NCBI GenBank assembly: GCA_037954665.1
Contig: JBBMOL010000023.1
Coordinates: 744,001-808,000 of the forward strand
Direction of reading: 5' to 3'
Source of the DNA: Laguncularia racemosa
Lineage: Eukaryota > Streptophyta > Magnoliopsida > Myrtales > Combretaceae
Length of the DNA: 64,000 bases
Within the stretch, counting starts at the first letter, position 1; every line of letters begins with the position of its first letter. The position numbers and the translations under genes are program-made. Under the pieces are notes generated by a model. It was not told the DNA's origin. It saw only the letters and a program-made list of their open reading frames with translations, and made no database searches. This document shows, in pieces, positions 26,144 to 37,900 of this stretch.

Positions 26144-26499
26144 TGAAGAAGAATGATTATGTTTAAGTTGAAATTGCTTATTTGAAAGTTTTTGCTTTAC
26201 TTTGTTATATTATTATTATTATTTTTTTCATTGTTTGCTTTTTATTGGTAAAAATACAACAATGGAGTTGGTGTTGTTATCTGTTTTAACTAAGTAGACC
26301 CAAACCATATGATATATTGTAACTTTATGACACCACTCCATGATAAATTGTTTGAAGTTAATTATTAGGTTCATGATGTATTACTTTATGAGAAATATAA
26401 GATTGAATATATAACTAAATCGTTGGAGATTATTAGACTTATAAATGTATTAGTTACAAATACATGGAAAGATTGGTTAAGTTGCTAAACAATTTACCT
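26144..26499. repeat. Spacer between duplication copies, carrying a dispersed repeat
   Basis: About 200 bases (26310-26530) resemble 58190-58390 far to the right: shared order of ATGATAAATTG/TGACAAATTATTTTAAGTTA, AAATATATAA, ATTATTAGA, TGTA(T/C)TAGTTA(C/T)AAATA and TTTTATATTATAA. It is non-coding. The repeat runs slightly into the start of copy B. Confidence 0.55.
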
Positions 26500-28900
26500 T
26501 AAAAATTTTATATTATAAAAATATAGAAAAATAAATAATTAAATGGTTCCACAATATACATATTAATGCTTAAATATTGCAACAACTCATGTTAAAAACA
26601 ATGTTGGAATAGGAAATCCATCTCATTCCAAAGGAGATTATAGGTTTATTTTCCTGTCAAGAAAAATTACAACCCTAATTACAGTGGAGGCACTTAACGA
26701 AGTTTGACTTAAGATGAGTTTAGGTTATTAAGTTTTTATATGTTTGAATATTTCATCAAGTTTGTACCTAATTAGGAGTTATAAGTTCGACCGATTTGGC
26801 GAAACTCCATTTTTGTCCATCTGATCTAAATATGTTATTTAAAGACACTTTATAGGCTATATATACGATATGGGGGTATCTTGAAATTTAGAATGTGTTA
26901 TATAGAAATTACAGGCTTACGGTAGTTAGATGATATATAATAGGCAATACTGTACGTCTTACACGGAAATAGATTTCAAAACTTTAGAATTGTAACCCTA
27001 GTTTATGATATTTAACATACAAATTGAGACTTATTCAATCATGTAAGAATTTATTTAGCAGTGTAGGGTTAAGTTGGACTAATAGGTTTTCATGATTCAA
27101 AGTGTTTAAATTGGAGAAAATATATGTCAAAATCTTATCATTATTATGGTATTTACAATACCTTTAGTCTAAGTTATGTCATAGAAAATTTGAATTATAT
27201 TTCTTGAAAAAAAAAAATCTTTTCTAATACCATGAACGCGTAGAAATTATTATCTTTTGCATTTTTCTATGAGATATACAAACTGGTGATGCAATTAATA
27301 CCAACCTAAGTTATCAAAATTTATTTATGAAATCCATCTATCCCTTTCAATGCCCGTCAGGACCAAACTTGAGAATAATGTGCCGCCCAGATTGACGGAA
27401 CTGGCAATAGCTTTCCTAATTATTGAGCTTTTCTTTCATAAGTAATTATGAAAACCATAAAAGCATGCAATTGCCAATAGTTCGTTCGGTAATGTAGCTT
27501 GGTTTGATTCGTTTTTTTTTTTTTTTTTTTTTTATCTAAATCAAATCAAGTCTAAAATGCAATTAAGTATTTTATCATTTTAAATCAAATTACATATTTT
27601 GATCTATTTTTTTTTTTAAAGAAAAACCATAAAACTTTAATGTGATTTGGTTTTGTTCATGGATTAAATTATAATTCATTATTAAAGGAGATTTGTATGT
27701 ATGATATATATATTGATATCATGATTATCAAATTCATTTACTAGTAAGATGTATTAACATTACATACAAGATTGATGAAGTTAATATTTATATACCTAAG
27801 AGATTTCAAATGCGTCTTAATAAATAATTTTCTCAAAGAGTTACTATATGGTGTAATTGGGTCAACTTATGTACATAATCAATTGACCTATGGTCATAAA
27901 AGTTTAATATGTATATATTTTGATAAATATATTAAGATTGTTTTTTTAAGTGTTATATTATAATAATTTTTTTTAAATAACTTGACAAATAGTAGTTGTT
28001 TGTTTTTAGAACGATTTGATCTAGTTTTTCTCAATGTGGTTTAGTTTACCCCTATAAGCCAATGTAAATTTTTGATTTGAGAATTTTTCAAAGCAAATTA
28101 GAATAAAAACTACATTCTCAGTTCAATTGGTGGTTTTATTCAGCTCATGGTGTTTTCTTCCATCTCGAACTAATGCTAATTTATATTGATAGCTATAACT
28201 TAAACCGATTAGCCTTATGTGCAGGTAATGTTTAGTCAGAGGAAATATTTCCTTATAAATCTATTTTGCTTGATTTTAGTTGAAGGAAGTAAATACTCCT
28301 GAGGTGAGGGCAATTACAACGCATCTCTATACTATACTGTACCCTTAAAAATAAAATTTGCAAGTTATTTTTCAAAAATATTCTCCATCAAATCCAAATG
28401 TTACATTCGTTGCTCTCTTTTACCTATTGATTTATTTAAGGTATTTTGGTATGGGTTTTTCTATTAAGTAATGGCATTCTTATAATTTAAGTATCGGAAT
28501 AACTATTTTCAAGTAATAGTTGTTTATGTAAACCGAGTAATAAAATATATATTTTCAGTAATAGCTATTTCTAAATAATAATTATCCTTTAACAGTAACT
28601 ATTTTCTCCATGAGCCAAATCTCAAATAACTTTTGTTTTGATTCTAATTCCCTGCTAAGTTTAGTATTTGATGGTTGAAATAGGAACATATCATTTAGAT
28701 TTACTTTTTTTATAAAAAAAAAATATTTAGCTTCACATAAATTACCTTTTTAGATGTACATGAATGTTGAAAAATATGGAAAGAAAGGTCGGTTAACTTT
28801 TATTTATGTGTTAATTGTAAAAAGTGTGATGCCGAACATCATTAATTGTCACCTTAGTTCTTGTCATAATGTTAAGAAATTGTGTTCCTCGAAATGTTTT
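26500..28900. repeat. Copy B of the ~2.4 kb direct duplication (uninterrupted)
   Basis: This copy is collinear with the three separated parts of copy A. It lacks the hAT element and the 205-bp insertion but has about 85 extra bases at 28245-28325 that copy A lacks, plus a long poly(T) near 27510-27534. No protein-like frame is conserved between the copies, so the unit is non-coding or long dead. Confidence 0.88.
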
Positions 28901-30136
28901 GCCATCAAGGGCAGATATCCTTTATTATCTTCTTTTTCTTCTTCTTCTTTTTTTTTTTTTTTTTTTTCACAATAACTACTTCTCAACAAGATCATTAATT
29001 ACCCAGCCAAAAAAAGGGCCCAATAAACCCCTTTTAAATGTAACCTCAACAGTAGGTAATTTCCTACCCCCCCAACCCTATCTTTTTGCTGAGAAAATAG
29101 GCAACATATGCCAACTCTTATAACCTGCAGTATAGATCTAGATCCTAGCAGTAACTTAGAAGGTGTTCAAATTTAAAAATATGGACCTTGGTATTATATT
29201 TTTTCCATACACATATTTAAATAATAAAGTATAAAAGATAAATGATTCCATTAACAATGTTACATACATTAGTTAATAAGTGTAAAAGATTTTTTTTTTT
29301 TATCTTTTCAAAACCGGTTATATATATATATTTATTTATTTAAAAAGTATATAAGAAATATATAAAAGTTTTTTTCTTTAGCTCTTAATGAATGCTCTTA
29401 AATTAAAAAAAAAATGCTGTAAGACATTATTGGCATTTTCTAAATAAAAAAATATAAACAATGAGAAGAAAAATTAAGAAAATTCAACAAGAATTAAATG
29501 TTTAATGAGGATTAAATCATTTATTTATATACTGTTTAAATGATAAAATTAAAAATATATATTATTAATTCATTTTAAATTATTAATTAACTTATGAATT
29601 CCTTCTTTTATTATTTATCATCTTTCTTTTCATATACAAATTATCTTTCTTTTCCTTAGATAAAAAGGTAATTTTTTTTACAGAAATGAATTCTCTAAAA
29701 TTACTATTTTTTAAAGTTTTATAAAGTTATAAATAAATAATTGAGATTATCTTAATTTTTTAAAAATATTTTATAATATTATCATAATTTTATTCTTTTT
29801 TTATAATATTAATCATTAATTATACTATCAACGTATCTAAAGGATAACTTTGAAATCCAAACGACCATAATCACGGTTGAGTTAATATTATGCTTCAGTC
29901 ATGTAACCGATGTCAGTATCATACGAAGAGGCACACATGACAGTGGAAACACGTAACGGAGACGGAGCAAGGGGCAACCAGAAACGTATCACACACTCAT
30001 GGGGAGAAACAGAACAAGTCCTATGTGCCCGCTTCCACAGCTAGGTCCTATTCTCACGCTTCTTCAAAAGCTCTGCCATTGCCTTGCACAAACACACACA
30101 TACTAACTGGGAGAGAAGAAAGAAAGGGAAGACAAG
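28901..30136. other. AT-rich intergenic DNA grading into the promoter of the GT47 gene
   Basis: 28901-29860 is AT-rich with no recognised gene. From about 29860 the composition becomes more balanced, and CA-rich and GA-rich stretches appear, which suggests the promoter/5' leader of the next gene begins between 29900 and 30140. Confidence 0.5.
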
Positions 30137-30165
30137 AGAGAAAGAGAGAGAGAGAGAGTGAGAGT
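30137..30165 (+). promoter_or_regulatory. (GA)n tract upstream of the GT47 gene
   Basis: A run of GA dinucleotides lies ~650 bases before the start codon, in a region that looks like the promoter or a 5' leader. GA tracts are frequent near plant transcription starts and bind BPC/BBR factors; a regulatory role here is inference. Confidence 0.4.
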
Positions 30166-30820
30166 AAGCCACCACTTTCTCTTATGTTATGTACTGTGAT
30201 GTCCTTTTTCTTTCCTATTCCTTAGCATCACACGCATATCTGTCTTTCATTCTCCATCAAACCCATCATCTTCTTCTCTTTTTCTCTTTGTGGGTTCTTT
30301 TTTCATATTTCATTTCCATTCATTACACTTTCTGTGGCGTTTCCATTAAAGATTCCATCTTTTGGCGTTCCTTTTTAGAACATACCCCACAATATATGCA
30401 CATGTAATTTTATAATCATCATTGATGAGAGATCCATGTGTGAAAATATCATGTGTTTATTTTGTTGTTCATAAAGTTTCAACCTTTCATTATGTGATTG
30501 TTCATATTTTGGGGAACCTTCACGTCGGACATTGATCATTGGATGCAAGATTTGATCTTTGTTAGGAATTGTATCGATTTCTGTTCTTTTAGGTTGTGGT
30601 TAGCTTCCAATTCATTAGCGTAATGTCCCATTCATTGTTTGGTGGAATTTTCGATTTTTTCAGGGAGCTTATATCTTACTTCTTCATTGAGTTTTAGTTC
30701 ATTTAGGTTGCTTCCATATCGTTAAACTGATGCCCTGTTCTTGTGTTGGAGTTGGGAGGGAAATGATATTATTTGGAGAGTCATAGCTGACTGGGTTAGG
30801 ACTTGGAATTTGTGATTGCA

Positions 30821-33727
30821 ATGGCTGAAAGGCATTCGTCGTCCCTCGGGATCATATTTCGAAAATCTTTGCTTTGTTTGTTCACATTTACTTCAATTCT
30901 TTTTATATTTTCTTGGTTCTACTTGTTACGGTCCACCGGCCGGCCTCGCTTTATCGACCATAGTTTGTTACCCACTTCTAAACTCCTTGCAACCCTTGAC
31001 AATAGAGAACCCGACACGAAGGGTGGTCAGAATGATATTGAACCCTCGGTCGGGAATAGGTCGATCCTTGTGGATAATGCTGAAGAAGAGAAAGAATCAC
31101 CTCAAGCTAATGTAGATGTTAAATGTAACGGGAATAATGACAGAGTCCTTAAGGTCTTTATGTATGATTTACCTCCTGAGTTCCATTTCGAGCTGTTAGA
31201 TTGGAAAGCGGAAGGGGATAGCGTGTGGCCTGATGTCCGAACTAAAATTCCCGCGTATCCTGGTGGATTGAATTTGCAGCATAGCATAGAATATTGGTTG
31301 ACCTTGGATTTGCTTGCCTCGGAAATTTCTGGCTCGACTGAGGGTCGTAGCGCAATAAGGGTCCGTAACTCCAGCGAAGCTGATGTCATATTCGTTCCAT
31401 TCTTCTCTTCGCTGAGTTACAATCGATACTCGAAAATTGATCCGCATAAAAGGTCAAGCATGAATAAATTGTTACAAGAGAAGTTGGTTCGGCATTTGAC
31501 TGCTCAAAGTGAATGGAAGTGGTCCGGTGGAAAAGACCATGTGATTGTGGCTCACCATCCCAATAGCATGTTAGACGCGAGGATGAAGCTGTGGCCTGCA
31601 ATGTTTGTTTTGGCAGATTTTGGGAGATATTCCCCAAACGTAGCGAATGTTGAAAAAGATGTGATAGCTCCTTACAAACATGTGATCAAGTCCTATGTGA
31701 ACGATCAATCTGATTTTGACAGCCGCCCAACCTTATTGTACTTTCAAGGTGCCATATACAGAAAAGATGTATGTCCTCTTTTCCTCATTGATTTTTAATG
31801 TTCGATATGTACTTTCTTTTCAGTGGGGTATTATCATGCAATGAACTTGATTTGTTGTTAGCTCATTTCAATTGCTTTGCGCATTTATAAGATCTCAATG
31901 CCAACATGACTAAGCATATGTACTAATAAAGCTGCTGTGATGGATTCCATTACTGCATATAATGCGTTCTTTATCAATGAGACTTGTTGCATGTTGTCAG
32001 AATGAATGAAATGAATCATGCATACATGACCTCTGAAACCGGGTGCAATGCTTCTTTCTTGAGGTTCAAGCATGAATATGTTATAAATAAAACATAGATC
32101 CTCATGTGATGATGGCAGATTTGGAAAGTTATTTCCCCACTCGTTGTTGAACATATAAGAGTAAGCAGTCTATTTTGATCATGTTCCCATATATGGAATT
32201 AGATGCCTCAGGATCTGGTGCAATGATATAGTGGATCCAGTGCAATGATATGGCAGATCCAGATTCTCATGTGCTTAGATATTTGGTTTTCTATATTGCT
32301 GAACCAACACCCCGGAAGGGAAAAAAAAAAAAAAAGTAGTTTGTTGCTGCTGCCATTTGTATGCCACATTCTTTTATTCCAGACGGAAGGGTATGGCATA
32401 TCTAGATTAACTTTCTTGAAGACTCATGCACCAGTTAGTCCCTCTTGCACTGCCATTCAGGGAATGAAATCAACATTTTATGCAAGTTAGTAATAGGATC
32501 ATTACTATTAGGCCATGCTTTGGCGATTTCATGTCCTATATTAGTGGATGCAATTCTAGTAACTTTCTTTGAAGAAGGATGCTCTTGTTATTAGTTTATG
32601 CTGTTAGAAATTTTCTTTGAAGATTCTGATGCAATCACTTCAATCATGGCTTTTTTCGTGGCCATTTTCTTTGTTTTAGATTGGCATTAACATAGGTACT
32701 ATACAATGATGGTGGTTGGGATAACTGGTCTCACACAGGCCGACAAAATTACTCCATAATTTCAATCGTATTTGGTGTTGCTATGATATTTTATTAACTT
32801 GGTATTTTGATTTTATAAAATCATCTCTGTTAATAGAAAAATGCCATTTCTAGTGCCCTTGTTTGGTAATATGGTATTTCCTTTATGACTGGGGGAAGAA
32901 ATCACCACGATAATTATATCTCTTGTGAGTGTTGATTTTCTGTCATCTGCCATACTTAAAGAAGTCGATCTACTATTGACCAATGAAGTAATGCTTGCTT
33001 TCTTTTCATAACTCACTGCTTATAAGGCGCACAATTTAGGTAAGTGGTTGGGTGTATTAGAGCAAAAGTAATGCTTGCTTTCTTTTCATAACTCGCTGCT
33101 TATAAGGTGCACATTTTAGGTAAGTGGTTGGGTGTATTAGATCAAATTTTTTACTTCCCTTTTTCTCTTGCTTAGGGTGGTTTCATTCGGCAAGAGTTGT
33201 TTTATCTCCTCAAAAATGAGAAGGACGTTCATTTCTCATTTGGAAGTGTTCGCAAAAATGGAATCAACGAAGCCACTCAGGGGATGCACTCTTCCAAGTT
33301 CTGCCTGAACATAGCGGGGGACACACCCTCATCAAACCGTCTATTTGATGCAATTGCTAGCCACTGTGTCCCTGTCATCATTAGTGATGACATCGAGCTG
33401 CCTTACGAGGATGTCCTAGACTACTCTAAGTTCTGCATCTTCGTTCGCACTTCAGATGCTCTTAAACCAAAATTCCTCATAAATCTAATCAGGGGTATCA
33501 CGAAGGAAGAATGGACACAAATGTGGCAGAGGCTAAAAGAAGTCAAGAAGTTCTACGAGTTCCAGTTCCCATCGAAGGAGGGTGATGCGGTCCAGATGAT
33601 ATGGCAGGCCATTGCCCGTAAGGTTCCTGCTGTTAGGATGAAGATACACAAGTCTAGGAGATACGCTCATTCGCTTGACAATTCCGCTACACCAATAAAA
33701 ATGCAGATTCCGAGCAATTTTTGGTGA
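30821..33727 (+). CDS. ARAD1: GT47 exostosin-family glycosyltransferase, ARAD1-like (2 exons, 499 aa)
   Basis: Exons 30821-31768 and 33176-33727 (1500 bp) join in phase 0 at a GT-AG intron of 1407 bp. The protein is a type II membrane protein: short N-terminal tail, one hydrophobic segment at residues ~17-37, a low-complexity stem to ~105, then the exostosin catalytic domain (~108-450). Visible family blocks are KVFMYDLPPEFHF (~110-122), the PYPGGLN/HSIEYWL region, and GDTPSSNRLFDAIASHCVPVI (~364-384) ahead of the ISDDIELP nucleotide-sugar-binding stretch. Plant GT47 members act in the Golgi on wall polysaccharides; ARAD1 of Arabidopsis is linked to pectic arabinan. The assignment to the ARAD1-like subgroup rests on remembered sequence; the exact donor and acceptor are inferred. 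The ATG chosen is the one just before the membrane anchor. Confidence 0.88.
32988..33147 (+). repeat. 80-bp tandem duplication in the ARAD1-like intron
   Basis: 32988-33067 is repeated at 33068-33147 with only about five differences. Both copies contain a TTTAGGTAAG word, which looks like a fused splice acceptor/donor. It lies within 200 bases of the true 3' splice site. Confidence 0.93.
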
Positions 33728-34917
33728 AACTGAGATTGCCAACATTTTTGGCTCTGTTCTAAGAGTTGCTCTTATCTTAATATGGAAAAAAGATTCATTA
33801 GTACTGATACGTCATGGGTTTCAATGTGTAGCATATAACTATCAATTATTAAAGTGCTGGCCATGGAGGGTTAAGAGTTTTTTCCCTCATGGCCATCTGA
33901 TTGATACTTGAAGGTTGCAATGAACTCATCATGTAACTGTGCATGGGATGTTCTTGTATAAAAGGTTTAAAAGGAAAAGTAGTAAAATTCTTGATTTTGC
34001 TTCCATTTTCATGCAGCACTTTTGTCTTTTTTGGATCTTATTATCATCCTATTGATATGGTTTTGTCACCGTTTTCAAATGTTATATATTAAAATGGTGA
34101 AAGTATATCAGGCCAAAAGTGGATAGTTATATGCTTGGATGCAGTAACTAAATCACAATTCTAATTCTACAGGTTTTTTCTTTATTCTTTTTATTTTTTA
34201 CCTGTGTAAACAGGTTAAACCGACAATCTTATTGGTTCGGTTAAATGGGCAGATTCGCTTTGATCTGCTTGATAAATGGATTGAAAATTTTTGGTCCAAT
34301 TTGATCTGTTGCAGTTTGGTAGGTTAAGCGTTTAAGAGTTTGGTGGGTTAATTCTCTAAATGAATAAATATAATTTTTTTAAAATTATACATAATTTAAT
34401 ATTTAATTTTGAAAAATAGCTGCATTAATTTGAAGTAATAATAACTAATTAAGTTAATTGATTTTGTGGATTAGAGGAAGTCTCATCTGCTCTAATCTAC
34501 TAAAAATAAGTAGTTAATGGGTTAAATGGCTCAAAGTGTCCCTTGATATCCACTCCATCTGCAATTTAAAAGGACTGTGATATAAAGTTTGCTTATTAAA
34601 CGGTAGGAAAAGGTTATTTTTAAGCCCTTCTTTAATGGGTTAAACAGATTGTTTAGCTAAACTCAATCTGCAAACGCACTCGACCAAATATTATGGAAAA
34701 GTTTTACATTGAAATGCATGTTTGAGAACATGCATTTTAAACTCATTCTGTAAACGCACTCATCGAATGGGTTATAGAGAAAATGCATTTTAAATTAGTG
34801 TTTTCTTTTTGAAAAATAAAAATAAAATAAGACATAGAATTAATTGATCCCCTTTCTGGTAACAATATCCGGAACCAAAACCTCCCCAAAGTCCCAACTC
34901 CCAAACAAGAGACAAAC
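33728..34917. other. Intergenic DNA between the GT47 and CS26 genes
   Basis: The first ~290 bases look like a 3' UTR. From about 34200 to 34790 there are repeated GGTTAAA and GTTAAATGG words and two phrases ending AAACGCACTC (34672-34681 and 34753-34762), resembling the subterminal repeats of a small hAT-like element, though no clean ends were found. The last ~60 bases before the CS26 start are the 5' leader. Confidence 0.4.
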
Positions 34918-37900
34918 ATGGCAACACTACTACTACCCTCACCATCATCAGTCTCTCTCCTCCCTCCTTCTCTCTATCGCTTCACTTCCTCACCATCTAC
35001 ACTCCCTTCTGTCTCCATTAGAACTCCCAAACGCTCAACTCCTAATCTCTCAACAAGTCGCAATCCCATTTGGATCCCATTCAAAGCCACTCCTTCTTCT
35101 CTTTGCATTACAACAGACCAAGACTATGAGGTTGATGATATTGAAGAAGAAGAAGAAGAAGACGATGGTATTAATGGTTTTGACGAGGAAGAAGAAGATG
35201 ATGATGAGAATTTTGAAGCTGTTAATATAGCTGAAGATGTTACTCAGGTTTGGAAAACAGAAAGAATGATGCTTCTTCCTTAATGTGTTTGATGAAATTC
35301 CCATTTCTTTGGGTGATTTTCAGATTCTTTTTTGTTTCTCCTCTGGCTTTTGGGATTTAGGTCTGAGTTGGAATAGCGTTTTGAGTTGTTTATCTTATTT
35401 TATTCTTGGTTGCTGGAAAATGTGTGTGGAGTTTTGCGAATTAAGGTTTTTCTTTTTCTTTCTTTTTTTTTTAAATTTAATTTTCGGACTGTTGGAAATT
35501 TTGGGTCTTTATTGTATTTGGCTTTCTAGTAGTAGAGGGAATAGATGGATAACGTTTCTTTCTCACAATTCAGTGTCCCGTCTGCATGTATTCCGATTTT
35601 CATAGTCTGTCGGCCTCTCATATATGAATGAACATAAAATAATAAGGCCCTAAATATTTAGCATCGGTTGCTGCTTTTGATTGGTGGGATAAGGCGGGAA
35701 ATCTTGTATGGAATGGATGTGCTTGGTTGATGTCAATGAAGTTGAGTTGTGAAAGCATTCTAGAAAATGTTTCTCTTTTGCCTGTTAGGCCAAACCTCAA
35801 TGTGCAAGGATTTGCGTGGTTACTTATACCATCCAGGCCAATGAGTAGTGGGACACGGAAAGTTTCTCCTTTTGTGAATCTATCAGGCCAAGGATGGACC
35901 TTCTCCCTTTAATCTGCCTAGACAGGTGAACTGGGCAGGAGACAAGCCCTAGGCACCACCTGACCATTGAACCAAAGAAAGCCGAAAGTTTCCCTTTCCA
36001 ATATGCAACAAAGGCATTTGATGTAAGTTAGTATTAGTTATGGGCGGAAGCTGTAAAGGTGTTGGGTGATGGTGGTGCAGGCTGGTGGGTGGTAGTGATG
36101 GTAGGCAATTGCTGTTGCTCAGTTTTGATGTGCTCTTCGCAATGATGAATAGTAGTGAGAAATGATTTATCTCAATGTCAAGTTTGTGGACCTAAGGCAA
36201 ATGATGTTTCTCCTATTGGTTACCCCCCAAAAAAGTTGTTTTTCCATATATTTCAATTATTTTATATAATGTGATTACTCATTATATTTGGGTATTAGAG
36301 AACTAGATATTATCTGCTAGTCACCAATGGAGAAAACAATTAGCTGCAAGTGGTCAGAGACAGTGGCAGGCGACACTAGTGGTGGCAACATATAGGATTG
36401 GTGGCTAATATTTGTATTGAGATTGCCTTAGAAGGTTCCCAAATGGAATTGGAGACCATTTGATTGGAGGAAGATAATTGCATAGGGACAGTGGTCCATG
36501 TGGCAAGAATCTTTTATAAATGTTTTCTTTATGTATTTGTTTCAAGTAAGAAGCATTATGAATTGAATCAAGCTAACTCGTTGTGGTACAATTTAGTTAA
36601 TTGGAGGGACTCCCATGGTATACCTCAACAAGGTTACGAAGTCCTGTGTGGGGAATATTGCCTGTAAACTTGAATCCATGGAGCCTTGCCGCAGTGTGAA
36701 GGATAGGTATTTTCTGTCTGTAAAAGAGATATCTAATCTTTGTTGTTTGATGCCTTATTTTGAAAGGCAGGTGTATAAACACATTTTTCTCACTTTTAGT
36801 GTAATAATTAGTATGCTTCAGCAAATTGTTTGGTATTGCTAAGTAAGTGGTTTTCCTCTTATGGCAGTCTAGTGTCAATTGAGTATATACATTAATTCAT
36901 GTATAATTTATCTGTTAACACAATGATGGACTAACTATGCTCTTAAGATGTTGACAGTATTACAACTGGCTTTAAGTTGGCAACAAAATTTGTCATTGAC
37001 CTGTAGTCAATAAATCTCATTCTTCACTATGTTGTGAACGTTTTATAATTAAATCCATGAACAACTGAAATTTCTGTTTATAAAATTGACTTGCAGAATT
37101 GGTTATAGTATGATAACAGATGCAGAGGAAAGAGGAGAGATTTCACCTGGGAAGGTGTGCTTTTACTTTTTATTGTTTTTCCAAAAAGCAAAACTGTGTT
37201 TTATATTTGGTCTTAATACCATTGGTAATATTGTTTTCACATACCTTTCCCCCCTGTGACAGAATATATTGGTTGAGCCAACCACTGGAAACACAGGACT
37301 TGGCATTGCGTTTGTTGCTGCCACAAAGGGATACAAACTTATTGTAACAATGCCTGCTTCTATAAATCTTGAAAGACGGATACTTTTACGTGCTTTTGGA
37401 GCTGAGATTGTCTTAACTGATCCAGAGAAAGGCCTGCAAGGTGCTGTTCAGAAAGCAGAAGAAATTGTTCTTAGCAAGCCAAATGCATACATGTTTCAAC
37501 AGTTTGATAACGTTGCCAACAGTAAGGTTGTTCTCTTCTGTCACGCATGTATAATTTTTTTCATGATTTCTTTCTTGAATAAATGTTTACAAGATGCATA
37601 AGCCAAAACCATTTTGCATTTTGTTTTTGTTCATGAATTACAGGTTCACTTTGAAACCACAGGCCCTGAGATATGGGAGGACACAATGGGTAATGTTGAC
37701 ATATTTATTGCTGGAATTGGAACTGGTGGTACGGTTACAGGAGCTGGACGTTACTTGAAAATGATGAATAGAGAAATCAAGGTTGGTCTCAAAATAAATT
37801 GATCATCACGCTACTGTAGGTTGTGTATGCAATTTCGTGTAGTGCTTCCAGCATTGGTAGACTGTTGTATTTGCAAAGTGCCAGGAAATGTTCAAGCTTG

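Noticed and set aside
20265..28900. The duplicated copies as the two LTRs of one very large retrotransposon
   Set aside because: With the hAT element recognised as an insertion in copy A, only ~356 bp lies between the copies, with no primer-binding site, polypurine tract or pol, and neither copy has TG...CA ends.
31102..31637. Long antisense frames over ARAD1-like exon 1
   Set aside because: They mirror a strongly supported sense exon and show no family signature.
35285..35605. 106-codon frame after CS26 exon 1
   Set aside because: It lies in intron 1, is T-rich and hydrophobic by composition, and resembles no protein.
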